Of a stretch of 64,000 nt of DNA, positions 24,753 through 34,333 are shown in pieces; position 1 is the stretch's first letter; the number at the start of each line of letters is the position of its first letter. This DNA is from Emergomyces orientalis. Taxonomy: Eukaryota; Ascomycota; Eurotiomycetes; Onygenales; Ajellomycetaceae. Location of the stretch: contig MOWL01000067.1 of the NCBI GenBank assembly GCA_002110485.1, forward strand, positions 2,852,001 through 2,916,000, in the 5' to 3' direction. The notes under the pieces are model-generated. The model did no database searches, was not told the origin of the DNA, and worked only from the letters and a program-made list of their open reading frames with translations. Made by a program: the position numbers and the translations under genes.

Positions 24753-27155
24753 ATGGCTTCGACGCGTCAACCTCCGCCTTTGCGCATCTACCAGGACTCC
24801 AGCACTCCTCATCCTGCTCCTCCATCTGTGACTCAGCCTACCAACAATCACTCTTCTTTTTCCTCTTCCTCCTCCTCTTCCTTAAACCAGCCTAATCGCT
24901 TGCAGCCATCTCCTATGCCGCTGCAGCCCATGAGAAACGCGTCCATGAACAAAAATTTCGCACTGAATCCCACTGCCAATGGCCAATGCAATGTGTCTCC
25001 TGTAAAAGCCCAACGTCGTCCAAGCATGTCTGCTTCCGGCGGCGGCCACCATCGCGACAAATTGAGCTATGTTCCAATTTCTGCGCCCCATCCTGTCGTT
25101 TTCACCACAGATTCTCCAACTAAGCATACTCGTAACGGCTCGACATACCCCCAAAGTGCCCCTCCAATTACCCATCATGCTCTCTTTACCACTTTTTCCA
25201 GCGTGCCAACAGCGGACCGCTCCTATGGATCCAAAGCGCATCCTATCAGTGCACAGAACGAAAACTTTACCACCACCACAACGGGTTTCCAACATCCCAT
25301 GTCTGCATATGCAGGTGCCAACTCAGGTAAACGGACTTTAATGGAACCCGCTTCGTTGATGAAAGACCGCCCATCTAAGAAGCCCAAGCGCGAGGAGCCA
25401 TCATTCGTTCAATTACCTGATCCCATGGACATGCCTCTTGTTGAAGATGACGGCTCAAAGCCTCCATATAGCTATGCCATCCTTATCGGAATGGCAATTC
25501 TTCGTGCGCCCAATAGGCGTCTGACTCTTGCCCAAATCTATAAGTGGATCTCAGACACTTTTGCCTTCTACCGTGCTGGCGATTCGGGCTGGCAGAATAG
25601 CATCCGCCATAATCTAAGCTTGAATAAGGCGTTTATCAAACAAGAACGCCCAAAGGATGACCCTGGAAAGGGCAATTACTGGGCTATTGAGCCTGGCATG
25701 GAAGCTCAGTTTTTAAGAGACAAGCCCGCGCGCCGGAACTTGGTCGCTGCCATTCCGCAATCTACCCCTCACATCGAGCCGCTCTTTGAACCGTCATCAC
25801 AGCCTCATCTCCATCCTGCCCCCATTGCTGCTGCCCCCCAAACTACTACTAGTACATCTACTGCTACCACCACCAATCTCACCGCTACTACCAACAACTC
25901 TACAAACACTACGGCCCTTTCCTCCATCCCCGCTAGAAACGCACCCATTGCTACTACATCGACTTATATGCCACCTCCCACCCGCCAATCATCCAACAAG
26001 GTTGCCAATTTAGACCTGTCCTCTGATGCAACTTTACCTGCCTCCGATCCTGCGCTCCAGGAAGACAGCGGAGATGAAGTTGTACGCCTTGCCATGCTTC
26101 ATTCAACCCGATTACCTCGCTCTTCCCCCCCGCATCAAATCCATTCTTCCCCTCCAATTGCACCTGCTGTTTTCCATCGTCAGGCAACACCTCCAACTCC
26201 ATCCCGCCCACTCACAGCTTCAGCTGCTATTCCCCGCTCAAGGAAGCGCAGCACTGCCGCAATGAATGATAGTGGTTATTATTCCTCTCTCGAATCTTCC
26301 GCCATGCGACCACACAAGGCTGGCCACATCTTGACTTCTGATTTGGATATCGAACCTCCCCGCATTAAGCGAGGCCGCGCTGAGGAGGAAATTGCTCGCA
26401 TTCGAAGCTCTTCACATGATATTAGCCCATTGCGTATTGGCACGCTGAAAGACACTACTCAATTGATTGGATCCTCACCTCTCCGACATGAATATAGCAA
26501 CATGCTTCCCCCCCCTATTACCCCCGCCATTAAATTCAAGAAACCAATAAAACCCCCGCCGTCTCTTTCTCCCAATACAAACCTACAAAACCACCGCAAG
26601 AGGATCCAACAAATGGTGAATTCTCCAATCAAGCACTACGGTCTAACAGACGACATTCTTCCCTGGAGCCCTGCCTTCAACATCCAAGACGACACCTTCC
26701 TCTCGAATGACAATCTCAACATCCCTTTTGACATATTCGCTGAACAGTTCCCGACCACAATTTCCACGCCTACTTATGGGTCGCCAGAAAAGCGCTCAGC
26801 GAGGCGTCCACGATCGGATCGACTCAACCCAACCAGCAACATGCTCGCAGATATCACAGACCTCCACGGCCATAGTCGACTAAATACTCCCACGGTCAAG
26901 TCGTCCAAGGTTAGGGGTCTCAAGTACTACGAATCCCCGTCGAAGAAACCCAACACTTCGCAGTTCAACGACATCTCACAGGATGACCTGTTCTCATTCA
27001 ATCTCTTTAGCGAGGATGCAGCAGAGGTTGACGGAATCGATCTCTTGCAAGGCTTTGAGAAAATTGGGCAGTCGGGCAAGGATGACCATTCTCCCAAACA
27101 ACTCCTTCAAAATAAATCATATTTCGGATCCAGAAGTAACAACCCCCGGGTCTAA
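24753..27155 (+). CDS. Forkhead-family transcription factor (Sep1/Hcm1-like)
   Basis: Single-exon gene of 800 residues. The forkhead DNA-binding domain spans about residues 233-335: it starts KPPYSYAILIGMAIL, contains the recognition-helix signature WQNSIRHNLSLNKAF and ends with a basic ARRN wing. The N-terminus begins with the PLRIYQD box seen in Hcm1/Sep1-type fungal forkheads, followed by low-complexity Ser/Pro/Asn sequence. After the domain come Thr/Ser/Pro-rich stretches with many SP/TP sites suited to cyclin-dependent kinase control, and basic patches RKR and KRGR. Relatives drive cell-cycle and septation gene expression; target genes here are unknown. The assignment to Hcm1/Sep1 rather than Fkh1/2 rests on the lack of a visible FHA domain. 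Confidence 0.9.
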   Translation: MASTRQPPPLRIYQDSSTPHPAPPSVTQPTNNHSSFSSSSSSSLNQPNRLQPSPMPLQPMRNASMNKNFALNPTANGQCNVSPVKAQRRPSMSASGGGHHRDKLSYVPISAPHPVVFTTDSPTKHTRNGSTYPQSAPPITHHALFTTFSSVPTADRSYGSKAHPISAQNENFTTTTTGFQHPMSAYAGANSGKRTLMEPASLMKDRPSKKPKREEPSFVQLPDPMDMPLVEDDGSKPPYSYAILIGMAILRAPNRRLTLAQIYKWISDTFAFYRAGDSGWQNSIRHNLSLNKAFIKQERPKDDPGKGNYWAIEPGMEAQFLRDKPARRNLVAAIPQSTPHIEPLFEPSSQPHLHPAPIAAAPQTTTSTSTATTTNLTATTNNSTNTTALSSIPARNAPIATTSTYMPPPTRQSSNKVANLDLSSDATLPASDPALQEDSGDEVVRLAMLHSTRLPRSSPPHQIHSSPPIAPAVFHRQATPPTPSRPLTASAAIPRSRKRSTAAMNDSGYYSSLESSAMRPHKAGHILTSDLDIEPPRIKRGRAEEEIARIRSSSHDISPLRIGTLKDTTQLIGSSPLRHEYSNMLPPPITPAIKFKKPIKPPPSLSPNTNLQNHRKRIQQMVNSPIKHYGLTDDILPWSPAFNIQDDTFLSNDNLNIPFDIFAEQFPTTISTPTYGSPEKRSARRPRSDRLNPTSNMLADITDLHGHSRLNTPTVKSSKVRGLKYYESPSKKPNTSQFNDISQDDLFSFNLFSEDAAEVDGIDLLQGFEKIGQSGKDDHSPKQLLQNKSYFGSRSNNPRV

Positions 27156-28032
27156 ACAATAACACCACACCGAAAAGACTATGCGATCCCACTTAAAAAC
27201 TTTCTTCTCCACGTTTGGATGGAGCATTGGAGTCGTCTCATCGTTTTTTGATCGTGGTTTTGGTTCCTCTTCGGTATTTTTTTTTTTTGGCTCTTAAAGA
27301 CTCTTTTTTTTGGTATCTTGCTCCCTCTTCCCGCCTTGGTTTGGGTTTTTGGAGACAAGCACCATATTCGAATTTCTATTGTGGCTTTTTATCTGAATTC
27401 CATGACCACATCAATATGGTTCTAGTGTAATGGATTCCGTTATCCTTCAACAGCCATGGCTACGGTTCTCTCGAGTTAGGTTTCTGGGCGGTCTTGTGTT
27501 TATTATTTTATTTTTTTTGCAAGCGTGTTGGTTTAATCTTTTGCGTCCTTGTTTACCTTTTGCCGATAGTATTCTCTCCTCTGCTCTAATGTCTGTGCAT
27601 ATCCATGTCAGGGGTGGTAATCTTTTTATGTGGCTAATCTCTCTTTTATTTTTGCTTTTTTATTTATTTTACAGCGGCTGGTGTTCTGAGTACTATTTTC
27701 CCCCTCTGTTTCCCCTTCTCTGTTTACCATTGTTTTATGGGAAACTGTTGGGTTCTGGTCGGAGCTTTGATGCTATTCTCTTTTTTTTGCATTCATTCAT
27801 TCATTCACTATTTTTGCTTGTCAGGTCAACTTGGGCCCGGTTCGGAAAGGAAAGGAACAGGAAACAGGAAAGGGAAAGGAAAAAAAAAGGGGTGTATTTT
27901 GTTTTATTATGGGACGGTGACGACACGACGCTCATGATACTACGATATGTTTTCATGTATGTGCACAACGGGCTACAGGGTACGATGGCTTTATGAGGTT
28001 TTTTTCTGTTATCTTTTTGTTATTTATTCTAT

Positions 28033-28058
28033 ACACACACACGCGCGCGCGCGCGCAC
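28033..28058. repeat. CA/CG alternating purine-pyrimidine tract
   Basis: A perfect (CA)n to (CG)n alternation of about 26 bases, a classical Z-DNA-forming composition, downstream of the forkhead gene. Confidence 0.85.
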
Positions 28059-28705
28059 AAAAACACAAAACCACGCATGAGCACTCGTACTCCGCCCGCC
28101 CCCTTGTTGTTTCTATCTTTTGCTTTTATATCATCTCTTGTAACTTTTTTAAACTTTATTTTTTTTTCTTCCTTTTTGTTTATGTATGAGGCTACAGTGA
28201 GATAGAAGTAGATAGATAACATATTTTATGTTGCTTTCTTTTCTTCTTTTTTCTTTCGTGAGAGACAATTGAGTTTTTTAATTAACTTATTATTGCTCTT
28301 ATGAATTCTCGCAACAAGGGTTTCTTTCATGATTTTGGTTGTGTGATGATCGGGCATACGTAGCTGATGATTGACCTGAGGCTTGTAGATATTGAATAGA
28401 TATATGTGTATATTCAACCGTTGAGAAGCTTTGGGAGCAAGAGGTTGAAAAGGGTAAGATTGGTTTTATTATGTAGGTTGTGTATTTTCATGGATAATTT
28501 TTCTCTTTTTCCTGTTGATTTGATTTGATTTTGATCTGATCTGATAAGGGGGGTTTATCTATTGGTTATCCATCCAATCTGAAGAATTCATGGCTCATCA
28601 TTAACCTAAGCAAAATGTATGTATAAAAAAAAAGGAAAAGGAGACAAAAATAAATAAAAGAGAAAAGCGAAAACCAAGATAAAAAAGTGTTTCCCAATCC
28701 AAGCG

Positions 28706-28711
<6 letters not shown>

Positions 28712-28737
<26 letters not shown>
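28712..28737. repeat. Poly-A homopolymer (26 A)
   Basis: Uninterrupted run of 26 A on the plus strand in the intergenic region. No adjacent target-site duplication or retroelement sequence was noticed. Confidence 0.9.
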
Positions 28738-28740
<3 letters not shown>

Positions 28741-29371
28741 AAACCGGAGACACACCCAAACCCGAACCGTACTTAACGCCGGCCTCCATTCATTTCCCAT
28801 CCCATCCCATCCCTTTCTCTTGACGTTGGAGGAAGGGTTTTATTAACGCGGTTTACCACGAAGCTGAGTTCCAAATTCCGTACGCTTCCCCCTATGTATA
28901 AACATAGCATCGCGCGGAAGACGACGGGGGTTGGGGGAAAGAACACCCCAAAACTCTCCCGGCGCCTCTTCCCGCCCCGGCTTTCATCAATCCATCTCTG
29001 ATTCAATCTCCCTTATTTTTAGTTCATGAACCCCCCCCTTTTCCCCAAGCAAAATGCGCAAGGGAAGAAGAAAAAACGGAACCAAAATGACAAGAACCTA
29101 GAGTTTTCGCAACGCATTCCATGAGGCCGAGGTTGAAGAGAAATTCCACGTCTGCAACCCCCGCAATATTATTTCCATCGTCGGTGGGCAGATTTCCGTA
29201 ACTCGCGTTATGAGCGGGTCGAAAGAAATTCTCAGACTGAATCCAATGCCTGGGGCGGAAATTTTTTTTTTTTTGACAGCATATATGTATATGTGAGCAT
29301 GCGTGTACGTTTTGAAAATAAAATAAAAACCCCCAAATTTCGTATAATTTCTCCGTGCTATCCCACCATCC

Positions 29372-29989
29372 CTAATCACTGCTGCTGCACCCGCGACAAC
29401 CACAGCCGACGCACTGGATGCTCTGGTCCTCTTTGAGCTGGGCCTTGGGCACACGGCAGATGCATGTGGCGTTGAAATTTGTTTCTTTGGTTTGGATGCA
29501 GCGGAGGCAGCATAGCTATATAAAAATATATTGTCACTGTTAGTTTATGCCAGTTGTAAGAAAGGGGGGGCCGGGGTGGGGATGGTGTATATATGCGCAC
29601 CTTCTCATAACCTTGTTTCTTCCACTTTGCAATAAGCAGTGCGTCTGCGTAGTTATTTTTCAGCAGCCAGTCATACAGCTGTTTGGAGATGGCTTCTTTT
29701 TCGTAGTAGAGGTCGTAGATGTAGCGAGATCCTGAATTTTTGGTATATATATTCGTTAGCTGCCTGGTTCATGCGGGAGATATATACAAGTATATATATT
29801 GCACAGAATTAACATACGCGCGTGGCTAATCTGAAATATCGGCCAGAGAACCTCGTGTCTCTTCTTGCCGTCGTGTGAGGCGTTTTCTGCATCTTTCATC
29901 TTGTTGCTAAACTCGAGCAGTGTGTCTTCGATGTCGTCGAACCCGTCTGGCGGGGGTTTGCGGTTCCGCGAGGTGCGGATGGGAGGCAT
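29372..29989 (-). CDS. BUD31: Pre-mRNA splicing factor Bud31/Cwc14 (G10 protein)
   Basis: Zinc-binding component of the Prp19-associated (NTC-related) spliceosome complex. Exons 29989-29818, 29731-29601, 29515-29372 give 148 residues, matching the family. Seen: N-terminal PPDGFDDIEDTL helix, SRYIYDLYYEKEAISKQLYDWLL, then the Cys-rich zinc cluster LCCLRCIQ...TCICRVPK...CVGCGCRGCSSSD at the C-terminus. The last exon carries the whole zinc cluster. It is head-to-head with TIM8 across 368 bp; a CA repeat (on the minus strand) lies just upstream of the start. Confidence 0.96.
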
Positions 29990-30357
29990 GGTGGTGGGTT
30001 CGTTGTGTGTGTGTGTGTGTGAGTGGACGAGTAGTTGAGGTGTCTGTGCTTTTGAACGAGAGGACTTGTTAGCGAAAAGAGCGGATGGGTAGGTATTGTG
30101 TGTCTGATATGTTGATGGCTGCTGAAGGATGCAAGGAGGCGATGAGGTAAATGTCCTTGTCTTTCTGCCGCTTCTCACCGCTCCCAGATCTTTTTCCAAC
30201 GGCGGCGGCCATGGGGAGAATTGAAACCAGCTTCATCAGTCCACATATACAAACATACATACATATACACTTCTCCCCACGAAACCCTTTTCCGGACATT
30301 AATATCACCTTATACATTCGATTATATTGAACGTCAGCATACACACACACATACACA
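29990..30357. promoter_or_regulatory. Bidirectional promoter BUD31/TIM8
   Basis: A 368 bp divergent intergenic region. (TG)n at about 30004-30021 is next to the BUD31 start and CA-rich sequence (about 30338-30356) next to the TIM8 start, so both leaders carry dinucleotide repeats. No clear TATA box was assigned. Confidence 0.6.
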
Positions 30358-30836
30358 ATGGACTCCCAAATCGACGTCGGCAAGCTCAACGAGGTGGATA
30401 GAAGAGAAGTCCAACAATTCGTCGCAACCGAAGCGCAGAAGGCTGCTCTCCAGTCAAGTAAATAAATAGAATTCCCCTTCGTTTTTTTTTTAATCTATTT
30501 CCATTTTCTTCCTTGTTTCTTAAATTTTCATTTTCTGAATAATACTGCTCACTCCAAGCATGTATGCACACTGCTGCATTTCTTCCTCTAGCTTGCCTCC
30601 CTTTTGTTTTTCTCAAGCTAATATATACATATATGTTCACTAACCATTGCCCTTTGCCCTTTTAAACAGACGTCCACCAGCTTACCGATATGTGCTGGAA
30701 GAAATGCGTCACCGGCAAAGTGTCCGGAGGAACCCTCGACCGCAACGAGGAATCATGCGCACAGAACTGCGTTGACCGATGGATAGACACCAGCACAGCA
30801 GTGCTCAAGCACCTGGACAAGTTGAGAGGGCAGTAG
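30358..30836 (+). CDS. TIM8: Mitochondrial intermembrane-space chaperone Tim8
   Basis: Small Tim protein that, with Tim13, escorts hydrophobic inner-membrane precursors across the intermembrane space. Exons 30358-30457 and 30670-30836 give 88 residues. The twin CX3C motif is clear: CWKKC and CAQNC, which form two disulfides through the Mia40 pathway. The N-terminal QQFVATEAQKAALQ helix matches Tim8 better than Tim13, Tim9 or Tim10. No presequence, as expected for this family. Confidence 0.94.
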
Positions 30837-31440
30837 ACGAGTGTGCTGTTATTGCTATTGTTGCTGTGATGGAGTGGATGCGCTGAGCTGGGGGTGCGTA
30901 ATCAAGCGGCTACGACACCCGGGATAAAGAAGGTGGCTCCGGTGTCGCCGGGAAGGGTTTTATACGAATGAGTTTATATTGGAATGTGATTACACAGGGA
31001 ATGGCGGCATGGAGGGCTGCTGTTGGAGGTCGATATGATGTTTCTTCTCCTCTGCATTGTACGATAGATAAACATGGATTGGGGTTAATTGATTTATGGT
31101 AACTAATATTCAGCCCTGGTGTCGATTCACATATTAAATACCTGTCGAATATGTCCCACACTTACTCAATGCCAATGTGTTTCTGGAACGATCAGTTTGT
31201 AAAACTCCACCATTAAGCATCAAGGTTGAAACCTAACCCAATGCGATCCTGTGTGAGCTTCTCACTGATATTGAGAAAAATAAAAGAGGAAAACAGAAAA
31301 AACTTGGGTTTCATTCACATCTCAATGACCATAGCATTTCAGAGAAGCCACTGAATAATTCTTTTAATATAAAAAAAAAAAAAGGAAATTTCACCCGCCA
31401 ACATCCGTAAACTGAAACAGAAGAGAAAGAAAAAGCCGCT
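30837..31440. other. Convergent intergenic TIM8/RPL25
   Basis: About 0.6 kb of 3' untranslated DNA between convergent genes, with an A-run near 31371-31384. Nothing else recognised. Confidence 0.5.
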
Positions 31441-32369
31441 TTAAACAATCGCCAACTTCGTCGCCGCAATGTCAAGAGCATCGACATCAGCGGTTAATCT
31501 CGCAAACGCCTTTTTCGAGCCATCGGGTCTGTATACCATGACATTAGCCAACCACAAATCTCCCCGCCAACCAGAATATTTAAAAAACCCAATTTCAGCC
31601 ATCTACATACCTGATGAGGGTGTTGATCTTAACGGTGTCGACATCATAAAGTTTCTTCAGCGCCTGCTTGATCTGTCTCTTGTTGGCCTTGACATCAACG
31701 ATGAAAACCAGCGTGTTGTTCTCCTCGATCTTCTTCATGGCGCTCTCGGTGTTCAGGGGGTGGACGATGACTTTGTGGTGGTCGAGGCGAGTTTCATGAG
31801 GAATGGACTTGCGTGGGTACTTGGGCGACCGCGAGAGCTGGAGGGTCTTTGGCCGATGGAAGGTGGTCGATGTCCGGATCTTGCGGACTTTGTGCGCGTG
31901 AGCCTGTTGTAACGGGAAGTCTCAGTACAGTACTCAATATCCTACACACACACACACAGACACGCGCTCCAATCCTTTTTCCATCGTAGAATCGTCTCAA
32001 ATCGCGCATCTGTATCATGGGGAAAGAGAATGGATATATTGTTTCAGACGTACACCCTTAAGCACCGCCTTCGCAGCGGCACCAGCTTTGGCGCTGGGCT
32101 TTGCGGCTATATCGTTCGAACAAGAAAAAGTCAGCATATCTCGTTTGCCAGAAATAGCAATGATCCCAACAAATTCCTATGTCTCCCTCTTTCCCGCCTC
32201 TTCTCGTCGATCGTTCTAATCCATTGTCAAAATAGACAACACATTAAGCACAGACGGTGTGTGAAATTTCCCCCTCGCTCTCCGAAACCTAACATCAAAC
32301 TCCCACATAGAATAGAAGCAACACAGGTGAACGGGTCTCACCTTTCTTGTTATCGGGCTTGGGTGCCAT
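31441..32369 (-). CDS. RPL25: 60S ribosomal protein uL23 (Rpl25/L23a)
   Basis: Large-subunit protein at the tunnel exit that contacts signal recognition particle and nascent-chain factors. Exons 32369-32342, 32106-32054, 31903-31611, 31528-31441 give 153 residues. Seen: Lys/Ala-rich eukaryotic N-terminal extension, HKVRKIRTSTTFHRPKTL, YPRKSIPHETRLDHHKVI, VDVKANKRQIKQALKKLYDV and the C-terminal DALDIAATKLAIV. The first intron (235 nt) follows only nine codons, a common arrangement for ribosomal protein genes. A CA microsatellite sits in intron 2. Head-to-head with BMT2. Confidence 0.96.
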
Positions 32370-32775
32370 GGCTGTCGATTGGCGGCGGTTGGTTGGTGAT
32401 TGTCGTCGTCGTCGCTGTCAATCGTTCAAGGGAATCTTCTTCCTTTCTGTTTGAGTGTCGCAGACTCTCGCTTAGTTTGAAAACCCTAGGAATCTGTGCG
32501 TCACGTGATTTGTATTTGCGCCTTTCCCAAAACGGACATCGACAATGTCAGAATATTTTAGACCTCCAAAGACTCCATATACAACATGCATATACACACC
32601 ATTAACAGTTAAGGGCAGCAATTAAGGCAATTAGGGATTTTTGTTTAGGAGGAGAAGAGGGGAGGAAGAAAAGCACACGATTCCCCAATGTCACATCCAT
32701 AGCATTTGCACAATTGCCCTCCCGCAAAGAACTTTTGACATGCTTGCCTCAATACATAAATAGTAATATGCAGAT
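32370..32775. promoter_or_regulatory. Divergent RPL25/BMT2 promoter with telo-box-like and E-box motifs
   Basis: A 406 bp region. It contains AAAACCCTAGG (32480-32490), resembling the Tbf1/telo-box element of fungal ribosomal protein promoters, and TCACGTGA (32501-32508), a Cbf1-type palindrome, 11 bases apart and about 110-140 bp from the RPL25 start. The motif identities are seen; binding by Tbf1 or Cbf1 is inferred. Confidence 0.6.
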
Positions 32776-33855
32776 ATGACAATAAACAACATCTGCCGCA
32801 AAACCAAAACCAAAAAGAGGATCCCCGGTTCCCTATCCTATGGCCGCCTCCCAAAAGCTATCAGCAAACCTCCCACATCCCTCTCCGCCAAAGCAACACG
32901 CACCCTAATTCGCTCCCACCATCAGCTCCAAAAAGCCCGCGCCCGCGCTCTCGCAGAGAACAACGAAGCTCTCGTGCAGGATCTGGACAGGCAAATTGCC
33001 GCCCATGGCGGACTCGAGAGTTACCAGCTAGCTAGCAAGAAGGGCCAATCGAAGGAGCGGGGTGGTGATTCTAGTAAGGCACTGGTGGATTGGTTGGCAC
33101 CAGTATTTGAAACCTTGAAGCTGAAGCGGAAGCAACAGAAGCAGGGAGCTACTTGCGGTGGTGGGGGAGGCGATTTTAAAATTGAAAGGGGAGAGGAGAA
33201 GTCACGGCCACAGCCACAGCCACACCAACGACCACGACTTCGTCTGCTCGAAGTTGGCGCGCTGAGCACCTTGAACGCTTGTTCGCGCGTTGGTTTGCTG
33301 GATGTCACGCGGATTGATCTGCATTCGCAGGAGAAGGGCATCCTTCAGCAGGATTTCATGGAGAGGCCACTGCCCGCGTGTGAGGAGGAGAAGTTTCATA
33401 TCATTAGCCTATCGCTGGTGTTGAATTATGTCTCAAATCCGGCGGAGCGGGGGGAGATGCTGAGGCGGACGACAGCGTTTTTGACGCCGCCGCCGTTTAT
33501 GGGGGCAGTAGGACATGCGGCATCAAATGATACCAATGGACTGTCTAATAGTAGCATATTTTTGCCGTGTCTATTTCTCGTTCTGCCAGCGGCTTGTGTG
33601 CTAAATTCCCGGTACTTTACCGAGGAGCGGCTGCAGGCTATCATGATGAGCCTGGGGTATAAGATGGTGCGGAGGAAGGTGACGTCGAAGCTTGTATTTT
33701 ATCTTTGGGAGTATAGTGCCACTACTGCTACTACTGTCCAAGATGAAGATGAGGAGGTGACGCAAAAGGGGGCTACTACTACTACTGCCGTTTTTAAGAA
33801 GGAAATGCTTAACCCAGGCGGGAACAGGAATAATTTTACTGTTACTCTGGGTTAA
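32776..33855 (+). CDS. BMT2: 25S rRNA adenine-N1 methyltransferase Bmt2
   Basis: Nucleolar SAM-dependent enzyme that makes m1A in helix 65 of 25S rRNA (m1A2142 in yeast). Single exon, 359 residues. Seen: basic N-terminus KTKTKKRIPGS, helix with RTLIRSHHQLQKAR, then the domain hallmarks LLEVGALSTLNAC (SAM site), IDLHSQEKGILQQDFMERPLP, FHIISLSLVLNYV and ERGEMLRR, followed by LPCLFLVLPAACVLNSRY and SLGYK. A low-complexity Gly/Gln/Pro insert lies at about 115-150 and a poorly conserved Thr-rich tail at the end. It may share its promoter with RPL25. Confidence 0.92.
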   Translation: MTINNICRKTKTKKRIPGSLSYGRLPKAISKPPTSLSAKATRTLIRSHHQLQKARARALAENNEALVQDLDRQIAAHGGLESYQLASKKGQSKERGGDSSKALVDWLAPVFETLKLKRKQQKQGATCGGGGGDFKIERGEEKSRPQPQPHQRPRLRLLEVGALSTLNACSRVGLLDVTRIDLHSQEKGILQQDFMERPLPACEEEKFHIISLSLVLNYVSNPAERGEMLRRTTAFLTPPPFMGAVGHAASNDTNGLSNSSIFLPCLFLVLPAACVLNSRYFTEERLQAIMMSLGYKMVRRKVTSKLVFYLWEYSATTATTVQDEDEEVTQKGATTTTAVFKKEMLNPGGNRNNFTVTLG

Positions 33856-34333
33856 GGTTTTGATTTGCGAGAAACGCCTCTCACATACGGTTTCAATTTG
33901 AATTCATATGTCTGTATATAATTAAAACAATAAGAAGAAACATTTCTATGTAGACAATTAATGGAACTTTCTTCCTCCTTGGTTTCTATTATATCTCATA
34001 TCCGTTCATAACTCATACAGCCTCGGGGGTTAGTACGTCAGCCAGTAGAAACGATCAAAATACTCATGATATATACATTATGTGCCTGTATCCCTCGCTA
34101 GCCAAAAAAAATTAAAAATTAAAAATACAATACAACCAACCCAAACTTTTAATTTCCCACCCGTGTCTCATTTAAACCATCATCATATTATACCACTCAG
34201 TAAACCACCCAAACTCCTTAAAAGGAGAACAAGAGTCCATTACCCATCCCCTACCTTCCCCCTTTCACCGACCCCCCTTCCGCATCCTTCCACGATATAC
34301 AGCACATAAACCACCCTCTCCTCCTCCAAAATC
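33856..34333. other. Convergent intergenic BMT2/AVT1
   Basis: About 0.48 kb, A/C-rich, no gene or repeat family recognised. Confidence 0.45.

Larger units (their letters stand above)
27156..29371. other. Intergenic: forkhead 3' region and BUD31 downstream DNA
   Basis: About 2.2 kb of T-rich and later A-rich sequence between convergent genes. It contains a Z-DNA-prone CA/CG alternation (about 28033-28058) and a 26-base poly-A (28712-28737). The ATG-started 188-codon frame at 27430-27996 is a hydrophobic translation of T-rich DNA with no recognisable fold and is not called. Confidence 0.55.

Noticed and set aside
27430..27996. ATG-started 188-codon frame downstream of the forkhead gene
   Set aside because: Hydrophobic, Phe/Leu-rich translation of T-rich 3' DNA, no family signature, ends in a Lys/Glu low-complexity stretch; probably 3' UTR.
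28712..28737. Poly-A run as the tail of a non-LTR retroelement
   Set aside because: No upstream element sequence and no flanking duplication were seen; treated as a simple repeat.
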